From Eudorina sp. 2006-703-Eu-15 (Eukaryota > Chlorophyta > Chlorophyceae > Chlamydomonadales > Volvocaceae), in contig BDSI01000045.1 in the NCBI GenBank assembly GCA_003117195.1, positions 356,388 to 420,387 of the forward strand: a stretch of DNA of 64,000 bases, written 5' to 3'. The notes under the pieces were generated by a model that saw only the letters and a list, made by a program, of their open reading frames with translations, did no database searches and had not been told where the DNA came from. Both the position numbers and the translations under genes were made by a program. Shown here piece by piece: positions 33,701-43,460 of this stretch (position 1 is the stretch's first letter; the number at the start of each line of letters is the position of its first letter).

Positions 33701-34350
33701 CAGGCTTCGGCGTCCGAAGCGACGCGGCTAGCGGCGGCGGCGGTGGCGGCGGTCCCGCGGGTCGCACCAGCAGCTCCAACCTGGCCCACTTTGCGGCCGG
33801 CGGCTTCGACCTCAGCGCGATGCTGCGGGAGGCAGGCGGGGCCACCATGCCCGTAATGTCCTCGACGTTTCGGGCCCTTCCCTCCAGTGGGCCCTACCAC
33901 CCAGGGTCCGACATCCGCCACGGCCACAGCCACGGCCACAGCCACGGCCACAGCCATACCCACGGCCACAGCCATAGCCATACCCACCACCAGGCCCACG
34001 GCCACCGTCAGGCCCACCACAGCTTCGACGGCCACGGCCTCGGCGGCCACGGGGGCCCGCAGAGCGGCGTTCTCAGCCACAGCTTGCCCATACCCGCGCT
34101 CACCGGCCTGGGGCCGTACACGTACGACGGACGGGGCGGCGCGCCCGGCACCGCGTTCCACCGCCGCTCGGAGCCGGTCCTGAGGGCTGCACCGTTGGAC
34201 GTGGTCGGAGGCGACAGTGGCGGCGTTGAGGAGGGGGCCGGGGGTGATGGAGGGGGTGGTGGCGGAGGCGGGGCAATGTCTTGGTCGCATGTTCCGCCCG
34301 GTTGGCGGCCGGGCCAGGGGCCAGGAGGGGTGGGTGGGGCCCACCACTGA
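21779..34350 (+). CDS. CBP60-like protein with Cys-rich insert and long low-complexity tail
   Basis: Twelve exons in phase: 21779-21808, 22982-23586, 23984-24239, 24994-25095, 25425-25502, 25871-26032, 26730-26972, 27291-27474, 28075-29045, 29493-30430, 30658-30808, 32230-34350. They encode about 1,946 residues. The core (about 205-555) follows the order of the plant calmodulin-binding protein 60 DNA-binding region. PPFSLVFRHDCS is followed by a Cys-rich insert (C216, C221, C224, C232 in CRDVHCALCQYNPLRICDRN), LVLLDGVMFKE, VSLPELTVTDSS with RKPPFRLLV, then FVVATRRVKQANKAEIPLLD with HVSKIEHIGRETVKKL and a W-containing helix. That order parallels the LDG, FTDNS/RKF and EKIGKDG blocks of CBP60. 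From ~560 on it is Ala/Gly/Gln/His-rich, including an HGHSHGHS tract coded near 33919-34020. Known CBP60 proteins are calmodulin-binding transcription factors of plant immunity. A DNA-binding role here is inference, and no calmodulin-binding helix is identified. The tiny first exon (MENDLKNSLE) is tentative. Confidence 0.6.
24304..24330 (-). repeat. Dispersed intron motif, reverse orientation
   Basis: The plus strand reads GGTATAGGGAATTGGTAGAC then ATATCC, the reverse complement of the core motif with one or two changes. It lies in an intron of the CBP60-like gene and is followed by GCACTGCGCTGG, as in other copies. Confidence 0.65.
26194..26220 (-). repeat. Dispersed intron motif, reverse orientation
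   Basis: The plus strand reads GTAGGAAATTGGTAGACATA, in the intron between exons 7 and 8 of the CBP60-like gene. The same intron also holds two forward copies (26466 and 26590). Confidence 0.7.
26466..26615 (+). repeat. Two forward copies of the dispersed intron motif
   Basis: 26466-26492 contains ATGTCGACAAATTTCCTACA. 26590-26615 contains ATATCTACCCAATTCCTATA. Both match the core with two to three changes. Together with 26194 they make three copies, in two orientations, in one ~700-bp intron. Confidence 0.65.
26979..27009 (-). repeat. Dispersed intron motif, reverse orientation
   Basis: The plus strand reads GGTATAGGAAATTGGTAGAC then ATATTTATACTGCGCTGG. It is a perfect inverse of the core and starts within 10 bp of the exon 8 donor of the CBP60-like gene. 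Confidence 0.75.
27899..27998 (+). repeat. Cluster of three tandem-spaced intron motifs
   Basis: Three forward copies lie about 35-45 bp apart: TCTACCAATTTCCCACACC near 27902, CTACCAATTTCCTATACTCC near 27942, and GTCTGCCAATCTCCTGCACC near 27975. They sit just upstream of the exon 10 acceptor of the CBP60-like gene. C-rich spacers separate them. Confidence 0.65.
29046..29492 (+). other. Stop-free 447-bp intron, possible exitron
   Basis: The predicted intron between exons 10 and 11 of the CBP60-like gene (donor GTACGG after CTGCAG, acceptor CCCGGCAG) is a multiple of three long and contains no in-frame stop. Retention would add 149 residues. Its second half is a 14-bp minisatellite. Both spliced and retained forms keep the downstream frame. 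Confidence 0.5.
29284..29485. repeat. 14-bp minisatellite CATCCGACCACCCG
   Basis: About fourteen copies with single-base variants (CCGAAC, CCCACC). It lies inside the stop-free intron of the CBP60-like gene and ends just before its acceptor. Confidence 0.9.
30809..32229 (+). other. 1.4-kb intron of the CBP60-like gene
   Basis: The largest late intron in this gene. It includes a third copy-like segment (CGCTGTCTTTATTGACGAAA near 31029) related to segments at 11221 and 27040, and an AT-rich part around 31440-31600 quite unlike the flanking exons. No internal exon is supported. Confidence 0.45.
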
Positions 34351-37300
34351 GTAATGTCCAGATCTTGATGCAATGCAAGCGGGACCCGGCTGCAGGAGGC
34401 AGGGTGTTGGGGAAATGGTGAGGGAGGGCGGGGAGGAAGGTGCGGGAAGGCGCAGGAAGCTGCCACATCAAAGGGTTCCGCAGGGTCCCATGGGTCACTG
34501 CCAAGCGGTCCGGGGACGTCCTGGCGTCCCGCCGGGGTGGTGGGGCCCACGCGTTGAGCCTCGGCCGCCTCTGCCGCTTGCTGCTGCTGTTGCTGCTGCT
34601 CGATAGCGGAGCGCGACTGGAGCACGAATGCGGGTGAATGCGTGTATGTGTGTTTAACAAGAAGCCCACCCACATGCGTGTATGTGTGTATGTGATTAGA
34701 ATAAAAACCCGACCGACCGAACCCAGGTGCAGATATACTTGGCATAAAACACACTCACCTCCCCGGTTGGGGCGTCCGTCCGTCCGTGCGAAGGGCGCGC
34801 ACCCGGGCCCCGGGGGCCCCTCCCTCCCTCTCTCCCTGGTGAGCGGACTTGAGTCGTCGGCCTTCCCCGTGATGCCGCTCCTGGCTTCCTAGCGCTGCAT
34901 GACAGGGCGCTCTCTTGACGCGCCCGGCTGGGTGTCGCCTGCAACCGCCAGCAATCGGATGGTTGGGTGGGTGTGGGTGGGTGGGTGGATTGGGGCGGCA
35001 GGGGCGGGTCGCGGCCCATCTTGGCTTGGACAACGGCCAGTCTTGCAAGCACCGTATAAACCCGCCTGCGGTTACCGGTGCGTCGTGTGTGCGAGGGCGG
35101 GGCCGGGGGCGGGGTTGGCTTTGCGTCGTTACATGGTCGTTGTATGGTGGTTACACACGGTCGGGCCGTTGCGCGGTTACATTGTCGGATCGTTGTGCCT
35201 CCTGACATTCGACATGCCCCAACAGTCCAGTCAGGTGTCCTCGCGGGGCGTTGTGAGACTGAACGGCCGTGGCAGTGCCCCCGGGTTGGCTCCAGGGGAG
35301 GGCCGCCTCCGCGCCCTCCCTGTCCTGGCGCGGAGGCGATCGTGGAGCGTCCCACGAAGACCGTCGTGGAGCCTCCCATGAGGAGGGGAGGGACGGCTGG
35401 TCGGCGCTCCGGACTCGGGGAGGCGGTTTTGAGATAGTCCTTGCTGCATTGCTCGCGGAACAGACAGCGATGGCCCGGAAAGGTCGCCGCCCCGGCGCCT
35501 TCCTCCGCGGCGGCTCTTGCACTCTTGTTGTCTGACACACAGGTGCGGTACGTGACCTGCGTGTTCTCGGAGGACATCGCGGCGGCATCCATTGTGGACA
35601 TCCAGGGTCACGTGCGCGCGCATCGTATCGCACCGCTGAAACGCCAAAGTGCAGCGCGACGCAACGCCACATACGGACGGAAGGACGGACGGAAAGACGG
35701 ATGGACGGACGAACTGAGCACAGTGATTCATCTAGCACGTTGGCCAGAGGGCTTCCCAGCCGGCATCATGCGGAGGTCCTTTACCGCCTCCATGGGGGCA
35801 CAAAGGGGCACCGGTTGTCAGAGCGCCGCCGCATCCCCCTCCCCGGGCCCGGGGGGGGGGTGTGGACACCCGGGGCGGGGACCACACATCGGTAGATGAA
35901 GCTGAGCATGAGCCCCCGAGCTTCCGGCGCCACGACCTGGCCGAGGTGGGAGCGGCGCTTCGTAGGGTAGGCGGGGGCTGGAGCCTTGCGTGTATGAGAG
36001 GACTGAGCCGCGAGCCTTGCGTATGTGTGTGTGTGGGGGGGGCTTTGACGTTTGGGGGAGGGTGGGGTGCTGATCTGTTTGTGGGGAGCTGGTAGGGTTC
36101 GGGCCGCGAATCGCCGAACCCAAACGGACATGGGGGGCTGGAGCCTTGCGTTTGACTTGTTTGACCTGCTTGTGAGGAGCCGGTAGAGCACGGCCCGTGA
36201 ACACATGTAAGCTGTGGGGCAGGCAGTCTGGGAGTGCGAGGCTGGTGGCTGGAACGCACGAACACCGGGGGCGTTTTGAGGGGGGAAGGAGGGGGCGGAG
36301 CCCTGCCAAGACGAATCTGCGGTTCGATCCTGGGTTCGTTGGTTTGTGTCGGCTGTGGGCCAACGGGCTCACCACGCCTTCACACGGCACCCGGCGCCAC
36401 AGTTCCTTTCGGCCGGCGCGGACGCCGATGGCGTTTGATACCTATCGTACGTTCTTCAGTTGGTAGAACAAGGCGCGTGACACGTGAAAGGCGGCGTGAT
36501 AGATCCTGGGGTCCAGGCAAACTCCGGCGACGGGTCATTGGTGTGTGCTGCTTGTTTCTGCGGGTGCTGAGGGCGGAGAGCGGACCTGCCGGTTGTTCTT
36601 CGGGTTGATCGGTCCCCGCCGGGTTGAAGCAGTTCAGGTCCGGGGCTAGGGTTGAAGGTCCTGGTGAAGTGGGTAGCTTTTGCCAGTCAATCTTGTTCAT
36701 ATACGGTAACTTGACCTGAACACGGTTTTTCCCTCCAGCCTGACGGCGCAGCTTGTGTTTCAAGTATGTGGAAGTCATACCTGGGGATAGTCGTTGCTAG
36801 CCGGCCTTCCTGAGCGTTGGAGTATGTACGGGGTACGGCAGACGACGGGTGTCGTGCAATGCTGTGTACTCACAGCGCAACGTGCACGCATACAAATGCA
36901 CCGCCCGCACAATCCGGCAATAAGGAGATGCACCCGGACCCGGACCCAACACTGGCCACTCCACAACGCGGCGGCTTGAAGCATGTTGTGTTGTGCTTCA
37001 TCGTCGTTTGGCCGCAAGGTTAAGAAGAAAATGTTCAGACTCTGGAGATTCTACCTCGTACAGCGTTTGGGCGACTTGGTTGACCTGGTTCTGGCAACCA
37101 ACTGTGTGAATGCTGTGTACACCGGACCGGCCCCCGCCTGTGTGCTGTCACAGGCGCTATCCGTGCACAACGCCGCTTCTATTTTGCCGCAAATGTGAGG
37201 GACGGCCATCGGCTTTGCCGCAATCGCCCAGGTGTGATCTGGCGAGCTGCTGTGCCGAGAGAGTGACGATGGCCAGGGGTGGCGAAGACGCGGCGGCATG

Positions 37301-39441
37301 AAAACGGTGTTAACCTGTCCTTTCCTTGTGATGATTCAGGCAGAGGGGCTGATGGAACCAGCAAGAGGTAGACAGTCTAGTCTTCAAGGTAGACGGCAGG
37401 AGGCAGCTGCTCCGCTGCTGCAGCTGTAGAGAGGTCCATTAATGCTGTTGAGGAGGCGGAGGAAGGGGTGCCGTAGGCTGGTCGATAGCGACTGCACGGC
37501 GGTGGGGTGGGGTGAGGTGGGTAAGCTTGTGAGCGTTCACACTCGTGCGGCATCTCGGTTGGAGGTATGGTTGTTAGGGCCGCGGCATGGATGGGTGCGT
37601 GATGGATTCTTTACATTGGGTCATTCTCCCCCCCCCACACACACACGGGGTTGCAAGACATATGACGCAGCACGCTTGGCGCACACGATATGGTGAAAAT
37701 GAAGACCGTGACGTGCCGGTTTGAAAGCACGCGGCCGGGGTTTGCAGGGCATCCTCATTCGTATGTACCGTCCGTGCCGTCTCAATACACCGGCTCCATA
37801 GAGTCGGTCAATCAAACACCTCCATGAACCGTGACACCGTGACAGTGTTGTGGCAAGGTGTGGCACTAAGAGTGTTTACGAAAAAACTGAGTGATTGCGC
37901 GAGGTTTGCAGAGACATCCTCAGGTCAGGCACAGGGCCCAGCGAGTCATGCCGTCTGTGTGGTTCTGGTACTGGTGAATCTGACAAATAAACTAACAAAT
38001 CATGGAGTCATACTATACCGAGACGCCACGACAGTGGAAGCACTTTGTCCAGGCACACTAGGGTCTAATCGGCTATATCTTACGCACCAGTCTCCGCCGT
38101 CAGATCACACCGACGGATCTCCCCAAGAACCTCCTGCCCCCATCTATTATCCTATTTATACTTACTACACACACATCGTCATGTAAAAAAGGAACCGGAA
38201 ACACCTGCAGACGCAACTCGCCGCTGGACGCTCGCCAGGCGCGCTTCCGAGGTTGGAGACGTCCGGCGCCCAATGTCGTAAAACCCTAAACCCCTTGTCA
38301 GCCGTCAAACCCAAATCATCGACGAAAAACGCGCAACGAACAATTGTGCGCTCTAATTAAATCGCCGGCACGCATACTGCTAAACATCTATCATTCGTCC
38401 GGGTCGCTATGAAACTAGAGCTGCCAGAGCCTCATCAGATCGGCCGGAGGCTACATAGGACTAGAATAGGCTACACGGACCTACCTGCACCTTCCGACTG
38501 CCTCCCAAGCAACACTTCGTACTAAATAAAAGGATGCCGCTGTAGGGGAGCAGCGGAACGGATCAATGGCCCTCAGTGGCCTACGTTCCCAGTAGGCCGC
38601 TGGAACCGCCGCAGGCCGAACCGCACCGCCCCACGCCACACCGAGCTTCCATATAAATGAACTCCTATGAACTATCATCAGTTAATCACAGTCCCAATAC
38701 CTAGACGCCTTGTCTGTGCCTCTTTCCACATCGCCAAATCAATCAATGTATCACACACGTCCAGCAGGCATCAAGGATCACGGCGCATGCCAGTTCAATC
38801 CAAGAAGTAATCTCAGTTAGTTGGACCAGTTCTGTTTGGACCAGTTCTGTTAGTGCACCCGTCAGTTAGTCTGTTAATCAGTTGCCGCAGGGCGTCCCCC
38901 CGTTACTAGCGATGCAACAACCCCTGCGTCTGCCCATCTGCGTCCCGATAAACAATAATACACACCCGGTTTGGGTCGGGCGGGTCGCTTATGTAAACAC
39001 ACACGTGTGCGTGTTATAAACAACAGAAACACGCACACCACGTGCGCACAGTTTAGGGAGGGCCCCTCCGGAACCGGCACTCAACCGGCACGGTGCCGGC
39101 TGTGTGCCGGGCACAGCCGCCAGGATGCAAGAGATAGAGCACGACGCGCCCCACACGGGGCCCCCATCCGCCGCCGACTCACCTCCCGACCAAACCCACG
39201 CCGATTGATACCAGTTCATCACTGAACCACACAACCTGCTCGCACCCCATCCAACATTCTATGCGTCATCTCCATCACCCCAGCCATCACCATGCATTGC
39301 GCAACAGCACATACACACACACGCTTATCTAAACACACGCACGCCCACACATACAGTGCACCGCTTTAAGCCATCAGCGCATCGCAGCGCGCGACCCCAA
39401 CCCAACCCACCCCTACCCAACCCACACATCATCATCATCAA
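34351..39441. other. Long region with little coding signal
   Basis: 5 kb between the CBP60-like stop and the 3' end of the Ser-Pro-rich gene. It holds two exon-like pieces (separate entry), TG/CA-rich repeats, a diverged direct repeat (GGGGGCTGGAGCCTTGCGT near 35969 and 36135) and, from about 37.8 to 39.4 kb, AT-richer non-coding sequence. A TGTAA at 36206-36210 could serve a plus-strand transcript. A 301-codon minus frame at 34696-35601 was judged spurious. Confidence 0.4.
35543..35946 (+). CDS. Two exon-like pieces of an unrecognised gene
   Basis: The first piece, after a CACACAG acceptor, reads VRYVTCVFSEDIAAASIVDI and ends at a possible GTCACG donor. The second, after CATCGGTAG (about 35896-35946), reads DEAEHEPPSFRRHDLAE and ends at GTGGGA. 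The two junctions are in compatible phase (one base plus two) and the residues look protein-like rather than GC-rich noise. I could not extend the model confidently in either direction. A possible terminal exon near 36740 reads LTAQLVFQVCGSHTWG. It may be a small gene or a gene remnant, and no domain is recognised. Confidence 0.25.
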
Positions 39442-41795
39442 TCACGCCATCGCCGTCGCATACTTGACCGGATCCCGAGGGTACAAGACCCGCCCGCTCA
39501 CCAGCACCTCCGCCACCACCGTCCCCTTGACGCCTCTCCGCTGCTCCTTGACCGTGATCAACAGCCCGCCTGCGGCGCTTCCGCGCAGCTTCCTGGGCAG
39601 GTCCTCTTGACTCCCACTCAGCGGCACACTCAGGTTTAGCCCCGAAACCTCCAGCGGTAGCCGAATCTCCAACGCCTCTCCGCAACTGGAGGGGTCACGG
39701 GAGACGTCCCAGACGGGGGCCCCCAAGGTGCCCGTCTTGGGTTGGAGGTCGGGCAGCTCGGGAATGGCGGTGGCGGGCCACGGCAGGAGGTCCACCGTCA
39801 CCACGCCCGGGTTCTGGAGCTGCAGAATCTTGATCATCCCGATCTGGGTCGGCTCCCGAAAGTAAATCGGTACGACGCGTTCCGTTTGCGTGGCCCGCCA
39901 GGCCCGCGGGCAGCCTCCGCACCTGCCCTTTTGCACCGGGCATGGCAAGTGCTTGCCAGTGAAGACCAGGTTGAGGGCGCTGTGGGGTTTTCGTAGGGAG
40001 CGGAAGTTCGGGGCGTCGGACCAGACTACGGTACCGACGGGGGCGAGAGGGCTGCGCCGGGAGCTGCTGACAATGCTAGCCGCGCCCCACATGTCGGTGA
40101 CGTTTAGATATGTGACGGGTCTAGGCGACGGCGTCGGTGGCGTCGGCGGCGGTGACGGCATCGCCTGCAGCGGCGAGGGTGACGGCGGCGGGGGAGACGG
40201 CGGCGAGGGTGACGGCGGCGGGGGAGACGGCGGCGAGGGAGACGGCGGCAACGGTGACGGCGGCGGGGGAGACGGCGGCGAGGTTGACGGCGGCGAGGGA
40301 GACGGTGGCGAGGTTGACGGCGGCGAGGGAGACGGTGGCGAGGTTGACGGCGGCGAGGGAGACGGCGGCGGGGGAGACGGCGGCAATGGTGACGGCGGCG
40401 AGGGAGACGGCGGCGAGGGTGACGGCGGCGGGGGAGACGGCGCCGAGGGAGACGGCGGCGGCGGGGGAGACGGCGGCGACGGAGACGGCGGCGAGGGTGA
40501 CGGTGGCACGGGAGACGGCGGTGATGGAGGCGGCGGCGACGGGACAATGAAAATGCTGTTTGCGCCGAGTTCATCAGCCAGGCGGTCGAGGGCGAAGGGT
40601 GACAGAGGCGGCGGGTGGGGCGGCCGCGCCGGAGGCGCCGGCGGCACCTGCGGCGGCGCAAACTGACCCGGCGGGAGCGGCGGGCTGGGCGGCGGCGATG
40701 GCGGCAGCGACACCTCCACGGGCCGTACGACAGTGAAATCCACAATGACGACATCGGCGGCCGAAGACGCTTGCAGCAACCGATGGGTCGGCAGCGACGA
40801 TTCGGAGACCGTCACGGGCGCTGTCCGTACTGCGGCAGAGGCGGCGGCGTCGCCGATGCTCGAGTACGAGTACGACACGGCGGTGGGCGATTCCGAGGCG
40901 ATGGAGGCGGTGACTGGGTACATGAGTGCACGCTCCGAGTCGCGGAGGCAACTGAGGCTGTAGCCGTCGGCTGTGTAGGAGCGGACATGGATGAGGAGGC
41001 GCATATTGGAGCCGGCGGGGAGGGCGGCGGCCAATTGGCGGTGTGTCCAGGTGCGCTCAGAGCGGGCCATCATCATGCGCCTTGTGAGGCGTTGACCGCC
41101 CTTGAACAACGCGGTCACGACAATGTCGTCAATCGACACCTTGAAGAAGGCGGCCGTGATATTCTTGAAGTCCGAGATGAAATCTTGGACGGTTGTTACA
41201 TTCGTGACGTCGAGGTCAGCTGTAATGGTGGCGTTGACAAATTTGGCGTGGTAGTCTTGGAGCTCGAGCGTGATGCCCGGTGGGTTTGGCGGCGGCGGAG
41301 AGGGAGCCGGCGGCGGGCTGGGAGGTGTTGGAGAGGGTGCAGAGGGTGGAGAGGGCGAAGGTGGGTAGGTGCCAGCTGCCGTCGCAAAGAGCATTCGGTG
41401 GAGGCTGTCGTCGTCCTGGGCTGTGAGCGCGGCGATGGCGGCCTCGATGGCCTTGATGTGCGACTCGGTTCGTTCGTCGAGCAAGTCACCGTTTAGCACG
41501 ATTTCTGTGTGATGGGAAGTACACAAAAATTTTGAGGTATGTTATCGACCAACGAGTGAGCGTTCTCAAAGGGTTCTCAATGGTTTTTGCAAAGGGTCGA
41601 CAGGTAACCGTCGCGGACGCGTGATGTGCCATTCAGCGTCACGTCGCTGGACCAATGTTTTTGTTGAAACGCACCTTCACTGCTCAAAGCGTCTTCAGGG
41701 ACATTCCTGGCGGCTCGCACGTTCCCGGTTGCGAATGCGAGGATGACCAACACGAACACCTTGCAAAGCCAACAACTGCCTTCCAATGTTGTCAT
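39442..41795 (-). CDS. Secreted (SP)n-rod hydroxyproline-rich wall/ECM protein
   Basis: Two exons, 41795-41609 and 41504-39442, encode 749 residues. The ATG at 41795 opens [20 protein letters not shown], a clear signal peptide. A globular N-terminal part follows with several Asn-x-Thr sites (NATIT, NVTT, NITAAF) and pairs of cysteines. Next comes a rod of [11 protein letters not shown] type coded at about 40143-40545. A C-terminal globular domain contains [15 protein letters not shown] and ends KYATAMA. This head-rod-head layout is that of volvocine cell-wall and pherophorin-like glycoproteins, whose SPn rods are hydroxylated and O-glycosylated. The classical pherophorin domain Cys pattern is not obvious, so I call it only (SP)n-rod protein. 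The intron donor (GTTACC) is weak. An alternative start within exon 2 would lose the signal peptide and is unlikely. It should function outside the cell. Confidence 0.75.
40143..40545 (-). repeat. Coding Ser-Pro rod repeat
   Basis: Degenerate units of 9-18 bp (plus strand GGCGACGGCGGCG variants) encode [11 protein letters not shown] runs. The opposite strand is also open and gives a spurious Gly-Asp-Gly frame. Confidence 0.9.
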
Positions 41796-43460
41796 AATAA
41801 CGCAGATCAGGTAAAAGTCGTTGTTGTTGTGAACCGAGGCTGTCGGCTTCTCTCGAGCAGGGCGCTTGCCGAGGAATGATGTGCCCGCAGGGTGGTTCCT
41901 AGTGAGGACGTCTTGTGGACGTGCGTCAATAAATCCAACTGGAGTAATGGCTCTAATTCCTATTGCCAGTTTGATGGTGTCGAGAGCATTATTATCAAGT
42001 CGACCGAAAACCGCAACTGTTGCAGTACAGGCAGTTTTGCTCGGCATTCTCTGTTGCGTCAGCCTTTCCTCTGTCTGACGTTGCGAGATGTGTTTTCATT
42101 GCAAAGTAGGTTAAGAATAATTATCCGATTGTCCGTCGATATTCCTCGTTCCCGGCGCTTCAGGGCGGCAACTGTGCATATTTCGCGTCACACCATCACG
42201 CGTGGCCGGGCGGCAGTCAGACTTCAGGAAAAAACCGCGTTTTCAGTTGCAATCAAGCTTAACCTACATGCACAGGAGGGACCGCGTAAGAAACAAGACC
42301 GGCGATATGCAATGCCGCATGGGTGCCTCTTGTAACCGTTACCGCATGGGTGCCTACCGTGCACAACACTTCACGACACAGCCCACATCGCCGCCTGTTC
42401 CTAAACTGAAAACACATCCCCCATGCCGACGATCGTGCTTTTAGGAATACCCACATCACCCTTGACATTCCACGTGGAAACTCGCCTCGCATTCTAAATC
42501 AAATCAAAATCCGACGAATGGTAACACCTCAGGTGTGCGGACCAAAACGCCGGACGCACCCGAGGTGACCGTGTCCAGCCACCACCTGCAGAGGCCTGCA
42601 GCCATTGCGGCGTTCCCCACCCCCCTCTTAGAGTAAGGGCACACGCCTGACGTGTAACGCGGAGCTCATGTGTCGCCCGAGCCAGGTCCACGGCACCTCC
42701 GCGATCGATGCAAGCTGGAGCCAACATCAGAAGGGCACCCATCAGGATCAGCGCATCAGCAGCCGCACCCTGCTGTCACAGCATGGACAGTGGCGGCATC
42801 GCCGCGCTCCTTCGCTTCACCAGGAAGTTTGCCTCACCTGCCAACCCTGGCGAAGCCGCCGCTCCCAGCCAACCCTGGCGAAGCCGCCGCGGAATGCCAT
42901 GCAACCCCTCTTCAGCAGAGCGTGCGCAGCCGCGGGCCGGGCGCTACAAGGCGCTGGACGCGGCGGTGGTCGCAGTGGGACACCGCATGCAGTAAACGCG
43001 CCGCGGTCCGTGTGAAGGTCGTGCATGCCCCGGGTCATCCCGCCTTTCTCCATGCTCACATCACGTATTTCAGGTGACGGCCGCCCGACTGTTCTGTCCC
43101 ACCGTATGATATAAGAAGCTGTACCTTGCTGTATCTACACGTATCAATTACCAAGGGCACCGCGTCGGGTCCCAGCCGCATCCGTTCCATCCACTCACCA
43201 GTCCAACCCTCCAGACTATTCGACCCACATGCAATTCAGAGCTCAATTCTCATGCCCTATCCCCTCGTCCTTCCAATCCGTGCGCCTGCCGCCACAGCCA
43301 ATGACGCCATGATCAATGATAATCAACCCGGCTGCACACGCAGGGGCGGGCGCCGCCGCGCCCCGCATACCCAACCAGACCCGCAGTTCGCCGCGCAGTA
43401 ATCGCCCGTGCCCCTGATCGACATCCCCTTCCACCGCGCCTTCGAGCGCGTGCAGGGACG
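41796..43460. other. Intergenic region between two minus-strand genes
   Basis: It contains the promoter of the Ser-Pro-rod gene and the 3' UTR of the glycosidase-like gene. No exon is supported. A 28-bp repeat unit (CCAACCCTGGCGAAGCCGCC core) occurs twice near 42840-42895. The segment 42070-42330 is AT-richer with no recognisable element. Confidence 0.4.

Noticed and set aside
34696..35601. 301-codon minus frame
   Set aside because: Composition is Arg/Pro/Ser/Thr noise with no domain. It overlaps plus-strand exon-like sequence and TG repeats.
36300..36330. GGTTCGATCC box suggestive of a tRNA gene
   Set aside because: No cloverleaf can be formed from the preceding ~60 bases and no A box is present.
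39890..40666. 258-codon plus frame of Gly-Asp-Gly repeats
   Set aside because: Antisense of the Ser-Pro rod. The minus strand has the signal peptide and globular domains.
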